A stretch of 64,000 nucleotides of DNA from Tenodera sinensis. Taxonomy: Eukaryota; Arthropoda; Insecta; Mantodea; Mantidae. The stretch spans positions 63,882,786 to 63,946,785 of the forward strand of contig CM060966.1 in the NCBI GenBank assembly GCA_030765045.1. The letters run 5' to 3'. The position numbers and the translations under genes are program-made. Shown here in pieces: positions 10,075-21,966 of the stretch (position 1 is the first letter of the stretch; the number at the start of each line of letters is the position of its first letter). Under the pieces are notes generated by a model. It saw only the letters and a list, made by a program, of their open reading frames with translations. It was not told the origin of the DNA and searched no databases.

Positions 10075-13000
10075 GTCTTTCCTTCCTTCTTTCTTTTTTT
10101 CTTTATATCTTTCTTTCTTACTTTCTTTTTATCCTTCTTTCTTTCATTCCTTCTTTCTTTCTTTTTTGCAATTTTAGTTTCCTTCTTTCCCTCTTCCTTC
10201 CTTTCTTTCATTCTTTCCTTCTTTCTTTTTTCTTTCTTTCATTCTTTCTTTCTTTCCGTCTTTCTCTCTTCCTCTCTTCCTCCATTTCTCTGTTTATTTC
10301 ATTCTTTCTTTCCCTCTTTCTTTCTTACTCTCTTTCTTTCTCTCTTTCTTTCTTTCTTTCTATCTTTCGTTCTTTCTTTCTTTCTTCCTTTGTTTCTTTT
10401 TGTCTTTCTTTCTTCCTTTCTGTCTTTCTTCCTTCTTTCCTTTCTTTCTTTCTTTCGGTCTTTCTTTCTTCCTTTCTTCCTTCCTTCCTTTCTTTCTTTC
10501 TATTTTTCTTTCTTTCCTTTTTCCTTTCCTTCCTTGTTTCTTTCTTTCTTTCTCTATTTATTTATTTATTTCTTTAGTTTTTCTCTCTTACTTACCTACC
10601 TACTTTCTTTCTTTCATTCTTTTTTTCATTCATTCATTCGTAAACTTGTTTATTCATTCATTCTTTCTTACTTCCTCTCTTCCTCTATTCCTTTCTTTCT
10701 CTCTTCCTCTCTTTCTTTCATTCATTCTTTCTTTGTTTAATTTTTCTTTGTTTACTTCATTCTTTCTTTCTTTCTATCTTTCATTCCTTCTTTCTTTCTT
10801 TCTATCTTTCTTTCTTTCCTTCTTTCTTTCTTTCTTGCTATTTTTCTTTCTTTCCTTTCTCATTTCTTTCTTTCTTTCGATGTTTCTTTCTTTCTTTTTT
10901 CTTTCTTTCTTTCTTACTTTCTTTCTTCCTTTCTTTCTTTCCTTCTTTCTTTCTTTCTTTCTTTCTTTCTGTCTTTCTTTCTTTCTTACTTTCTTTTTTC
11001 TTTCTTTCATTCTTTCTTTCTTTCTGTGTTTCTTTCTTTCTATCTTTCGCTCTTTCTTTCTTTCTTCCTTTGTTTCTTTCTTTCTTCCTTTCTGTCTTTC
11101 TTTCTTCCTTTCTTCTTTCTTTCTTTCTCTCTTTCTTTCTTTCTTTTTTCTTTCTGTCTTCCTTTCTTTCTATCTTTCATTCTTCGTTCCTTCCTTCCTT
11201 TTTTTCTCTCTTTCTTTCTTTGGTTCATTCTTTCCATCTTTCTTTCGTTCTTTGTTTGTTTGTTTGTTGGTTTTTTTTGTTTCTTTCTTTCTTTCTTCCT
11301 TTCTTTATTTCTTTCTTACTTTCTTTCTTTCTGTCTTTCAATCTTCCTCTCTTCCTCTGTTTCTCTCTTTCTTTCATTCTTTCTTTCTTTCCTTCCTTCT
11401 TTCTTTGTTTCATTATATCTTTCTTTCTTCCTTTCTATCTTTCTTCCTACTTTACTTAGTTTCTTTCTTTCTTTCGTTCTTTCTTTCTCTCTTTGTTTCT
11501 ATCTTTCTTTCCTTCTTTCTTCCTTAGTTTCTTTCTTTCTGTCTTTCTTTCTGTCTTTCCTTCTTTCTTTCTTTCTTTCTGTCTTTCTCTCTTCCTCTCT
11601 TCTTCTCTTTCTCTCTTTCTTACTTGCTTACTTTCATTCTTTCTTTCTCTCTTTCTATCTTTCTTTCTGTCTTTCTTCCTTTGTACATTTCTTTCTCTCT
11701 GTCTCCCTTTCTTCCCTTCTTTCTTTCTTCATTTCTTTCTTTCCATCTCTCTTTCTTTCTTTCTATCTTTCTTACTTTCTTTCTCTCCTTCTTTCTTTCT
11801 ATCCTTCTCTCCTTCTTTCTTCCTTTCTTTCTGTCTTTCTTTGAGTGTTTCTTTCTATCTTTCTTTCCTTCTTTCTTTACATGTTTCTTTCTTTCATTCA
11901 TTCATTCTTTCTTTGTTTCTTTCCTTTATTCTTTCTCTCTTTCCTTCTTACTTTCTTTCTGTCTTTGTTGGTTTGTTTGTTTTTTCTTTCTTTGTTTATT
12001 TCTTTCTATATGTCTTTCCTTCTTTCTTTCTTTCATTCTTTCTTTCTTTCCCGCCTTCTTTCTTTCTTTCTATCTTTTTTACTTTTTTCTTTCTTTCTTT
12101 ATATCTTTCTTTGTTTCATTCTTTCTTCCTTTCTTTCTTTCTTTCTTTATATATTTCTTAGTTTCTTTCTTTCTTTCTTTCGTTCTTTCTTTCTCTCCTT
12201 GTTTCTATCTTTCTTTCCTTGTTTCTTCCTTAGTTTCTTTCTTTCTATCTTTCTTTCTGCCTTTCTTTCTTTATTTCTTTCTTTCTGTCTTTCTCTCTTC
12301 CTCTCTTCTTCTCTTTCTCTCTTTCTTACTTGCTTTCTTTCATTCTTTGTTTCTCTCTTTCTATCTTTCTTTTTTTCTGTCTTTCTTCCTCTGTACCTTT
12401 CTTTCTCTCTGTCTCCCTTTCTTTCCTTCTTTCTTTCTTCATTTCTTTCATTCTTTCTTTCTATCCTTCTCTCCTTCTCTCCTTCTTTCTTCCTTTCTTT
12501 CTGTCTTTCTTTGTTTGTAACTTTCTTTCTTTGTGTGTTTCTTTCTATCTTTCTTTCCTTCTTTCTTTCTTTGTTTCTTCCTTTCTTTCTTTCATTCATT
12601 CATTATTTCTTGCTTTGTTTCTTTTTTTATTCTTTCTCTCTTTCCTTGTTCCTTTCTTTCTGTCTTTGTTTGTTTGTTTTTTCTTTCTTTGTTTATTTCT
12701 TTCTATATGTCTTTCCGTCTTTCTTTCTTTCATTCTTTCTTTCTTTCTTTCCCGCTTTCTTTCTTTCTTTGTTACTTTCTATCTTTCTATCTTTTTTACT
12801 TCTTTCTTCCTTTCTTCCTTTCTTTCTTTCTTTCCTTCCTTCTTTCTTGCTATTTTTCTTTCTTTCTTTCCTTCTTCCTTTCTTTCGTTCTTTCTTTCGT
12901 TCTTTTTTTCTTTCTTTCTTGCTTTCTTTCTTTCTTCCTTTCTCTCTTTCCTTCTTCCTTATTCTCTGACTTTCTTTGTTTCTTTCTTTCTTTCTATATT

Positions 13001-13650
13001 TCTTTCTTTCTTTCTCTCTCTCTTTCTTTCCTCCTTTCTTCCTTTCTTTCTGTCTTTCTTTGTTTCTTTAATTTTTCTTTCTTTCTTTCTATCTTTCTTT
13101 CCTTCTTTCTTTCTTTCCTTCTTTCATTCCTTCTTTCTTTCTTTCTTTCTTCCTTTCTCTCTTCCCTTCTTCCGTTCTTTCTGTCTTTCTTTCTTTCTTT
13201 CTTTCTTTCTTGATATATTTCTTTCCTTCTTTCTTTCTTTCATTCTTTCTTTCCTTCCCTCTTTCTTTCTTTCTGTCTTTCTATCTTTCTTACCTTGTTC
13301 TTTCTTTCTTTCTTGCTTTGTTTCTTTCTTTCTTTCCTTATTTTTCCCTTCTTTCTTTCTTGATATTTTTCTTTCTTTCCATCCTTCCTTTCTTTCCTTC
13401 TTTCTTTCGTTCTCTTTTTCTTTCCTTCTTTCTTTCTTTCGTTCTTTTTCTCTTTCCCTCTTTTTTTGTTTATTACTTGCTTTCTTCCTTCTTTCTTTAC
13501 TTCTTTCGGTCTTTCTTTCTATCTTTTTTCTTTCTTTCTCTCTTTCTGCTTTCTTTCTTTCTATCTTTCTTTCTTTCGTTCTTCCTTTGTTTCTTTCTTT
13601 ATTTATTTCTACCTTTCTTTCTTTGATTCTTCGTTTCCTTCTTTCTTTCT
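10019..13650 (+). repeat. Segmental copy S1, paralogous to ~19,100-22,350 and ~28,650-31,830
   Basis: Marks in order: TTTTTTGCAATTTTAG (about 10,162), TATTTATTTATTTATTTC (about 10,557), ACTTACCTACC (about 10,590), CGTAAACTTG (about 10,639), TTTGTTTACTTC (10,748), TCTTTCGCTC (about 11,044), GTTTGTTTGTTTGTTGG (about 11,246), TTGATATATTTC (about 13,210) and GTTTATTACTTGC (about 13,468). The same order occurs about 9.4 kb later (for example 19,950 and 20,640) with indels. The paired CCCGC marks at 12,050 and 12,751 show two ~700-bp monomers. Confidence 0.7.
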
Positions 13651-15408
13651 TTCTATCCTTCTTTCTTCCTCTCTTGCTTTCTTTCTTTCTTTCCTTCCTT
13701 CTTTCTTTCTTGCTATTTTTCTTTCTTTCTTTCCTTCTTTCTTTCTTTCTTTCCTTCTTTCTTTCGTTCTTTTTTTCTTTGTTTGTTTCTTTCCTTCTTT
13801 CTGTCTTTCTCTCTTCCTCTCTTTATCTATTTCGTTCGTTCTTTCTCTCTTTCCTACTTTCTTTCCTTCTTACTTGCATTCTTTCTTTCTACCTTTCTTT
13901 CTTTCTTCCTTTCTTTCTTTCTTCCTTTGTTTCTTTCTTTCTTTCTTCCTTCCTTTCTTTCTTTATTTCATCCTTTTTTCTTTCCTTCTTTCTTTTTTCT
14001 TTCTTTCTATCCTTCTTATTTTCTTTCTTCCTTTCCTTCTGTCTTTCTTTCTATCTTTCTTTCTTTCATTCTTCCTTTCTTTCTTTCTCTCTTTCTTTCT
14101 GCCTTTCTTTCTGTGCTTCTTTGTTTCATTCTTTCTTCCTTTCTTTATTTCGTTCTTTCTATCTTTCTTGCTTTCATTCTTCGTTCCTTTTTTTCCTTCT
14201 TTCCTTCTTTCTTTCTTACTTCCTTTCTTTCTTTTGTGTGTCTGTTTCTTTCTTTCTTTGTTTCTTTCTTTCATCCTTTCTTTCTTTCTTGCTTTCTTTC
14301 TTTCTTTCTTTATATATTTCTATATTTCTTTCTTTCTTTCTCTCTTTCTTTCTTCCTTTCTTCCTTTCTTTCTGTCTTTCTTTGTTTCTTTAATTTTTGT
14401 TTCTTTCTTTCTATCCTTCTTCTTTTCTTTCTTCCTTTCCTTCTGTCTTTCTTTCTATCTTTCTTTCTTTCATTCTTCCTTTCTTTCTTTCTCTCTTTCT
14501 TTCTGCCTTTCTTTCTGTGTTTCTTTGTTTCATTCTTTCTTCCTTTCTTTATTTCGTTCTTTCTATCTTTCTTGCTTTCATTCTTCGTTCCTTTTTTTTC
14601 CTTCTTTCCTTCTTTCTTTCTTACTTCCTTTCTTTGTTTTGTGTGTCTGTTTCTTTCTTTCTTTGTTTCTTTCTTTCATCCTTTGTTTCTTTCTTGCTTT
14701 CTTTCTTTCTTTCTTTATATATTTCTATATTTCTTTCTTTCTTTCTTTCTCTCTTTCTTTCTTCCTTTCTTCCGTTCTTTCTGTCTTTCTTTGTTTCTTT
14801 CTTTCTTGATATATATCTTTCCTTCTTTCTTTCTTTCATTCTTTCTTTCCTTCCCTCTTTCTTTCTTTCTTTCTTTCTATCTTTCTTACTTTGTTCTTTC
14901 TTTCTTTCTTGCTTTCTTTCTTTCCTTCTTTCTTTCTTTCCTCATTTTTCCCTTCTTTCTTTCTTGATATTTTTCTTTCTTTCCATCCTTCTTCCTTTCG
15001 TTCTCTTTTTCTTTCCTTCTTTCTTTCTTTCGTTCTTTTTCTCTTTCCCTCTTTTTTTGTTTATTACTTGCTTTCTTTCTTCTTTCTTTACTTCTTTCGG
15101 TCTTTCTTTCTTTCTATCTTTTTTTCTTTCTTTCTCTCTTTCTGCTTTCTTTCTTTCTATCTTTCTTTCTTTCGTTCTTCCTTTGTTACTTTCTTTTTTT
15201 ATTTCTATCTTTCTTTCTTTGATTCTTCGTTTCCTTCTTTCTTTCTTTCTATCCTTCTTTCTTCCTTTCTTTCTTTCTTTCTTTCTTTCTTTCCTTCCTT
15301 CTTTCTTTCTTGCTATTTATCTTTCTTTCTTTCCTTCTTTCTTTCTTTCTTTCGTTCTTTCTTTAGTTCTTTTTGTCTTTGTTTGTTTCTTTCCTTCTTT
15401 CTGTCTTT
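13651..15408 (+). repeat. Local tandem expansion with 1.6-kb and ~0.4-kb periods
   Basis: The P-type start (CTCTTCCTCTCTTTATC) appears at 13,809 and again at 15,409, a 1,600-bp offset. TTGATATAT near 13,210 and 14,808 keeps the same offset. Inside, the series CTATCCTTCTT, TTTCGTTCTTTC, TTTGTGTGTCTG and TATATATTTC occurs near 13,990-14,330 and again at 14,400-14,740, a nested repeat of ~0.4 kb. No complex sequence is present. Confidence 0.7.
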
Positions 15409-17454
15409 CTCTCTTCCTCTCTTTATCTATTTCGTTCGTTCTTTCTCTCTTTCCTACTTTCTTTCCTTCTTACTTGCATTCTTTCTTTCTACCTTTCTTT
15501 CTTTCTTCCTTTCTTTCTTTCTTCCTTTGTTTCTTTCTTTCTTTCTTCCTTCCTTTCTTTCTTTCTTTCATCCTTTTTTCTTTCCTTCTTTCTTTTTTTC
15601 TTTCTTTCTATCCTTCTTGTTTTCTTTCTTCCTTTCCTTCTGTCATACTTTCTATCTTTCTTTCTTTTATTCTTCCTTTCTTTCTTTCTCTCTTTCTTTC
15701 TGCCTTTCTTTCTGTGTTTCTTTGTTTCATTCTTTCTTCCTTTCTTTATTTCGTTCTTTCTATCTTTCTTGCTTTCATTGTTCGTTCCTGTTTTTCTTTC
15801 TTTCCTTCTTTCTTACTTCCTTTCTTTCTTTTGTGTGTCTGTTTCTTTCTTTCTTTGTTTCTTTCTTTCTTCCTTTCTTTCTTTCTTGTTTTCTTTCTTT
15901 CTTTCTTTCTTTATATATTTCTTAGTTTCTTTCTTTCTTTCTTTCTTTCGTTCTTTCTTTCTCTCCTCATTTCTATCTTTCATTCCTTGTTTCTTGCTTA
16001 GTTTATTTCTTTCTATCTATCTTTCTTTCTTACTTTCTTTTTTCTTTCTTTCATTCTATCTTTCGTTCTTTCTTTCTTTCTTGCTTTGATTCTTTCTTTC
16101 TTCCTTTCTGTCTCTGTTTCTTCCTTCCTTTCTTTCGTTCTATATTTCTTTCTTTCTTTCTTTATTACTTTCTCATTTCTTTCTTTCTTACTTTATTTCT
16201 TCCTTTCTTTCTTTTCTTCTATCTTTCTTTCTATCTTTCTTTCTTCCTTTCTTTCTTTCTTTCTTTCTTTCTTTCATTCATTCATTCATTCATTCATTCT
16301 TTCTTTCTTACTTTCTTTCATTCTTTCTTTCTTTCTTTCGATCTTTATTCCTTTCTTTCTTTCTTTCCTTAAATCTTTCTTTCTTTTTTTCTTTCTATTT
16401 CATTACTTCTTTCTTTCTTCCCTCCTTTATTTCTTTCTACATTCTTTCTTTATTTCTTTCTCTCTTTATTTATTTCTCTCCCTCTCTCTTCCTTTCTTTC
16501 TATCTTTCTTAACTTCCTTCTTTTTTCCTTGTTTCTTTCTTTTTTTCTATCTTTCTTTCTATCTTTCCTTCTTCCTTTCTTCCTTTCTTTCTTTCTTCCT
16601 TTGTTTCTTTCTTACTTTCTTTCTTTCTTTCTTTCTTTCTGTCTTTCAATCTTCCTCTTTTCCTCTGTTTCTCTCTTTCTTTCATTCTTTCTTTCTTTCC
16701 CTCTTTCTTTCTTTCCTACTTGCTTTCTTTCTTTCCTTCCTTCTTTCTTTCTTTCTTTCTATCTTTCTTAACTTCTTTCTTTTTTCCTTGTTTCTTTCTT
16801 TCTTTCTATCTTTCTTTCTATCTTTCTTTCTTCCTTCCTTCCTTTCTTTCTTTCTTTCTTTGTTTCTTTCTTACTTTCTTTCTTTCTTTCTGTCTTTCAG
16901 TCTTCCTATCTTCCTCTGTTTCTCCCTTTCTTTCATTCTTTCTTTCTTTACCTCTTTCTTTCTTTCCTACTTGCTTTCTTTCTTTCCTTCTTTCTTTCTT
17001 TATTTCTTTCTTTATATCTTCCTTTCTTTCTCTCTATTCTTCTTTGTTTCCTTCTGTCTTCCTTTTTTGTAATTTTTGTTTGCCTCTTTCCTTCGTCCTT
17101 TCTTTTCTTCTTTCTTTCATTCTTTCTTTCTTTCTTTTTTCTTCTTTCATTCATTCTTTCTTTCTTTCTGTCTTTCTCACTTCCTCTCTGCCTCCCTTTC
17201 TCTCTCTCATTCTCTCTTTCCCTCTTTCTTACATTCTTACTTTCTTTCTCTCTTTCTTTCTTTCTATGTTTTGTTCTTTCTTTCCTTCTTTCTTCCTTTG
17301 TTTCTTTCTTTCTTTCATTCTTTGTTTCTGTCTTTCTCTCTTCCTCTCTTCCTCTATTTCTCTTTTATTTCATTCTTTCTTTCCCTCTTTCTTTCTTTCT
17401 TCCTTTGTGCCTTTCTTTCTGTCTTTCTTTCTGTCTTTCTTTCCTCCTTTCATC

Positions 17455-17488
<34 letters not shown>

Positions 17489-18074
17489 GTCTTTCTTTCT
17501 TCCTTTCTTCCTTCCTTTCTTTCTTTCTTTATTTCTTCCTTTCTTTCTTTCTTTCTATCTTTCGTTCTTTCTTTCTTTCCTCTTTCTTTCTTTCTTTCTT
17601 TCATTCGTTTATTCATTCATTCTTTCTTTCTTTCTCTCTTTCTTTCTTTCATTCTTTCTTTCTTGCTGTTTTTCCTTCTTTCTTTTCTTCTTCCTTTCTT
17701 TCCTTCTTCCTTTCTTTCCTTCTTTCTTTCTTTCGTTCTTTCTTTAATTATTTATTTATTTATTTAGTTCTTTCTTTCTTACTTACTAACCTACTTTCTT
17801 TCTCTCATTCTTTGTTTCATACATTCATTCGTACACTTATTTATTCATTTATTCTTTCTTTGTTCCTCTCTTCCTCTTTTCCTTTCTTTCTCTCTTCCTC
17901 TCTTTCTTTCAATCTTTCTTTCTTTCTTTGTTTCTTTGCTTTTTCTTTGTTTACTTCATACTTTCTTTCTTTCTGACTTTCTATCCTTCATTCTTTCCCT
18001 CTTTCTTTCTTTCTGTCTTCCTTCCTTTCTTTCTATCTTTGTTTCCTTCTTTGTTTCTTTCTTTCTTTGCTTGC
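15409..18074 (+). repeat. Segmental copy P2, paralogous to 1-2,440
   Basis: This is the partner of the opening block; the register is exact for the first ~930 bp (offset 15,408). It ends at the 11-bp target duplication that flanks the retroposon. It carries an additional 259-bp tandem duplication (16,500-17,018). Its last 1.18 kb are the start of the 9.6-kb tandem unit. Confidence 0.8.
16500..17018 (+). repeat. 259-bp tandem duplication inside P2
   Basis: TATCTTTCTTAACTTC followed by TTTTTTCCTTG starts at about 16,501 and again at 16,760. Both halves continue through CTGTCTTTCA and CTTCCTC to CTACTTGC. The first half has CAATCTTCC and the second CAGTCTTCC. The P1 paralogue has a single copy, so this is a private expansion. 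Confidence 0.75.
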
Positions 18075-18085
18075 TATTTTTCTTT
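18075..18085 (+). repeat. Target-site duplication, left (copy 1)
   Basis: TATTTTTCTTT, matched exactly at 18,291-18,301 on the other side of the insert. The empty paralogues have it once. Confidence 0.85.
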
Positions 18086-18290
18086 TTTTTTTTATATTTA
18101 TTTATTATTTGAAGTCGCTTCAACATAAAAGTCATATCGCGACTAAACATTGAGGAAAAAAAAAAAAAAGGAGGAAACATATCATGAAGTTTACAATGAG
18201 TTTAAATATTAAGTTTGCATGCTTTGATGAACTTGATTATTTTCTTATGATACTGTTGATCACCCAAAGCTAGCTGAAGGTTCTCAGGAA
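18086..18290 (-). mobile_element. Short A-tailed retroposon insertion, copy 1
   Basis: This is the only complex sequence in the first 27 kb. Read on the - strand it starts TTCCTGAGAACC and has an internal 14-bp T tract (positions 18,156-18,169). It ends in a TAA/TAAA-rich segment with two overlapping AATAAA hexamers (18,097-18,106) followed by a run of A's merging with the target repeat. Exact 11-bp direct repeats flank it and three paralogous sites lack it, which is the signature of target-primed reverse transcription by a LINE-type enzyme. The T-rich target could have primed on the A tail. I see no tRNA-type A or B box and no meaningful open frame. It is either a 5'-truncated LINE or SINE end or a fragment of a processed transcript; the family is not recognised. 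Confidence 0.8.
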
Positions 18291-18301
18291 TATTTTTCTT
18301 T
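18291..18301 (+). repeat. Target-site duplication, right (copy 1)
   Basis: Second TATTTTTCTTT, followed by CTTTTTTGTCATTTCTC exactly as at the empty site beginning 2,441. Confidence 0.85.
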
Positions 18302-19084
18302 CTTTTTTGTCATTTCTCTCTTTCTTTCGACCTTTCTTTCTTGTTTTCCTTCTTTCTTTCTTACTTTATTTCTTCCTTTCTTTCTTTCCTTCTATCTTTC
18401 TTTCTGTCTTTCTTTCTTTCTTACTTTCTTTTTTCTTTCTTTCTTTCTTTCTATTTTCGTTCTTTCTTTCTTCCTTTGATTCTTTCTTTCTTCCTTTCTG
18501 TCTTTGTTTCTTCCTTCCTTTCTTTCTTACTTTCTCATTTCTTTCTTTCTTACTTTCTTTCTTGTTTTCTTTCTTTCCTTCTATCTTTCTTTGTATCTTT
18601 CTTTCTTGCTTTCTTTCTTCCCTTCTTTCTTTCTTTCTTTCTTTCATTCATTCATTCATTCATTCTTTCTTACTTACTTTCTTTCTTTCGACCTTTATTC
18701 CTTTCTTTCTTTCTTCCTTTCCTTAAATCTTTCTTTCTTTTTTTCTTTCTATTTCATTACTTCTTTCCTTTTTTCCCTCCTTACTTCTTTCTTTCATTCT
18801 TTCTTTATTTCTTTCTCTCTTTATTTATTTCTCTCCGTCTCCCTTTCTTTCTATCTTTCTTAACTTCTTTCTTTTTTCCTTGTTTCTTTCTTTCTTTCTA
18901 TCTTTCTTTCTATCTTTCTTTCTTCCTTCCTTCCTTTCTTTCTTTCTTTCTTTGTTTCTTTCTTACTTTCTTTCTTTCTTTCTGTCTTTCAGTCTTCCTC
19001 TCTTCCTCTGTTTCGCTCTTTCTTTCATTCTTTCTTTCTTTCCCTCTTTCTTTCTTACTTACTTTCATTCTTTCTTTCCTTCCT

Positions 19085-19116
<32 letters not shown>

Positions 19117-19836
19117 TATATCTTCCTTTCTTTCTTTCTTTCTCTCTATCCTTCTTTCTTTCCTTCTGTCTTCCTTTTTTGTAATTTTTGTTTCCCTCTT
19201 TCCTTCTTCCTTTCTTTCCTTCTTTCTTTCATTCTTTCTTTCTTTCTTTTTTCTTCTTTCATTCATTCTTTCTTTCTTTCTGTCTTTCTCACTTCCTCTC
19301 TTCCTCCCTTTCTCTCTCTCTCATTCTCTCTTTCCCTCTTTCTTTCTTTCTTACTTACTTTCTTTCTCTCTTTCTTTCTTTCTATGTTTTGTTCTTTCTT
19401 TCTTTCCTTCTTTCTTCCTTTGTTTCTTTCTTTCTTTCTTTCTGTCTTTATTTCTTCTTTTCTTCCTTTCTTTCTTTCTTTCCTTTTCCTTTCTGTCTTT
19501 CTTTCTTCCTTTCTTCCTTCCTTTCTTTCTTTCTATCTTTCTCTCTTTCTTTCCTTCTTTCTTTCTATCTTTCTCTCTTTCTTTCGTTCTTTCGTTCTTC
19601 CTTTCTTTCTTTATATCTTTCATTCCTTCTTTCTTTCCATCTTTCTTCCTTCCTTTCTTTCTTTCTTTCTTTGTTTCTTTCTTGCTATTTTTCTTTCTTT
19701 CTTTTCTCATTTCTTTCTTTCTTTCTTTTTTCTTTCTTTCTTTCTTACTTTCCTTCATCCTTTCTCTCTTTCTTCCTTTTTATTTCTTTCTTTATTTCTT
19801 TATTTGTGTCTTTCTTTCTTTCTATCTTTCTTTCCT

Positions 19837-19874
<38 letters not shown>

Positions 19875-20483
19875 TTTCTTCCCTCCTTCCTTTCTTTGTT
19901 TCTATTTTTCTTTCTTTCCTTTTTCCTTTCCTTCCTTCTTTCTTTCTTTCTCTATTTATTTATTTATTTCTTTAGTTTTTCTTTCTTACTTACCTACCTA
20001 CTTCCTTTCTTTCATTCTTTCTTTCATTCATTCATTCGTAAAATTGTTTATTCATTCATTCTTTCTTTCTTCCTCTCTTCCTCTATTCCTTTCTTTCTCT
20101 CTTCCTCTCTTTCTTTCATTCTTTCTTTAATTTTTCTTTGTTTACTTCATTCTTTTTTCTTACTTTCTATCCTTATTCTTTCTTTCTTTCTATCCTTCAT
20201 TCCTTCTTTCTTTCTTTCTTTCCTTCTTTCTTTCTTTCTTTCTTGCTATTTTTCTTTCTTTCCTTTCTCATTTCTTTCTTTCTTTCGATCTTTCTTTCTT
20301 TCTTTTTTCTTCCTTTCCTTCTATCTTTCTGTCTTTCTTTCTTACTTTCTTTTTTCTTTCTTTCATTCTTTGTTTCTTTATTTCTTTCTTTCTTTCTATC
20401 TTTCGCTATTTCATTCTTTCTTTCTTCCTTTGTTTCTTTCTTTGTTCCTTTCTGTCTCTCTTTTCTTTCTTTCTTTCTTTCTC

Positions 20484-20514
<31 letters not shown>

Positions 20515-21926
20515 GTCTTCCTTTCTTTCTATCTTTCTTTGTATCTTTCTTTCTATCTTTCTTTCTTCGTTCCTTCCTTCGTTTCTTTCTCTCTTTCTTT
20601 CTTTGGTTCATTCTTTCCATCTTTCTTTCCTTCTTTGTTTGTTTGTTTGTTGGTTTTTTTGTTTGTTTCTTTCTTCCTTTCTTTATTTCTTTCTTACTCT
20701 CTTTCTTTCTTTCTTTCTTTCTTTCTGTCTTTCAATCTTCCTCTCTTCCCCTGTTTCTCTCTTTCCTTCATTCTTTCTTTCTTTCTTTCCTTCCTTCTTT
20801 CTTTGTTTCTTTATATCTTTCTTTCTTCCTTTCTTTCTTTCTTCCTACTTTACTTGGTTTCTTTCTTTCGTTCTTTCTTTCTCTCTTTGGTTCTATCTTT
20901 CTTTCCTTCTTTCTTCCTTAGTTTCTTTCTTTCTGTCTTTCTTTCTGTCTTTCTTTCTTTCTTTCTTTCTTTCTGTCTTTCTCTCTTCCTCTCTTCTTCT
21001 CTCTCTCTCTTTCTTACTTGCCTTCTTTCATTCTTTCTTTCTCACTTTCTATCTTTCTTTCTTTCTGTCTTTCTTCCTTTGTACCTTTCTTTCTCTCTGT
21101 CTCCCTTTCTTTCCTTCTTTCTTTCTTCATTTCTTTCTTTCTATCTCTCTTTCTTTCTTTCTTCCTACCTTTCTTACTTTGTTTCTTTCTTTCTGTCTAT
21201 CTTTACTTCTTTCTCTCCTTCTTTCTTTCTATCCTTCTCTCCTTCTTTCTTCCTTTCTTTCTGTCTTTCTTTGTGTGTTTCTATCTATCTTTCTTTCCTT
21301 CTTTCTTTCTTTCTTTCTTTCTTTCTTTGTTTTTTTCTTTCATTTATTCATTCTTTCTTTCTTTGTTTCTTTCTTTTATTCTTTCTCTCTTTCCTTCTTA
21401 CTTTCTTTCTGTCTTTGTTTATTTGTTTGTTTTTTCTTTCTTTGTTTATTTCTTTCTATGTCTTTCCTTCTTCCTTTCTTTCGTTCTTTCTTTCGTTCTT
21501 TTTTCTTTCTTTCTTGCTTTCTTTCTTTCTTCTTTTCTCTCTTTCCTTCTTCCTTTCTCTCTGACTTTCTTTGTTTGTTTCTTTCTTTCTTTCTTTCTTT
21601 CTATATTTCTTTCCTTCTTTCTTTCTTTCTTTCTTTCTTTCTCTCTTTCTTTCTTCCTTTCTTTCTGTCTTTCTTTGTTTCTTTAATTTTTGTTTCTTTC
21701 TTTCTATCTTTCTTTCCTTCTTTCTTTCTTTCGTTCTTGCATTCCTTCTCTCTTTCTTTCTTCCTTTCTCTCTTCCCTTCTTCCGTTCTTTCTGTCTTTC
21801 TTTCTTTCTTTCTTTCTTTCTTTGTTTCTTTCTTTCTTGATATATTTCTTTCCTTCTTTCGTTCTTTCATTCTTTCTTTCTTTCCCTCTTTCTTTCTTTC
21901 TTTCTTTCTATCTTTCTTACTTTTTT

Positions 21927-21966
<40 letters not shown>

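Noticed and set aside
3982..10740. Open frame of 2,252 codons on +, and others such as 34,563-40,598 (2,011) and 23,239-27,552 (1,437)
   Set aside because: A T/C-only strand cannot contain TAA, TAG or TGA, so frames stay open by composition. The translation is a monotonous Phe/Leu/Ser repeat with similar frames overlapping in all three phases, and there is no promoter, splice signal or domain.
11240..11285. G-containing run (GTTTGTTTGTTTGTTGG) as a regulatory site or G-quadruplex
   Set aside because: It has only one GG and no G-tracts on either strand. It is a local TTTG version of the tetranucleotide repeat and recurs with its blocks at ~20,640 and ~30,220.
18145..18175. Splice-acceptor-like T tract followed by AG on the - strand inside the retroposon
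   Set aside because: The resemblance (14 T's, CC, then TTTAG) comes with no exon-like sequence downstream, which turns into the A-rich tail within ~50 bp.
17956..18180. Possible coding stretch on - across the retroposon (SRDMTFMLKRL)
   Set aside because: Only about 11 residues look non-repetitive. They are preceded by a T tract and followed by an A-rich tail, and the neighbouring frames have stops. Chance is enough to explain it.
18086..18290. tRNA- or 5S-derived SINE promoter
   Set aside because: I found no recognisable A box or B box on either strand; the element may still be a 5'-truncated SINE.
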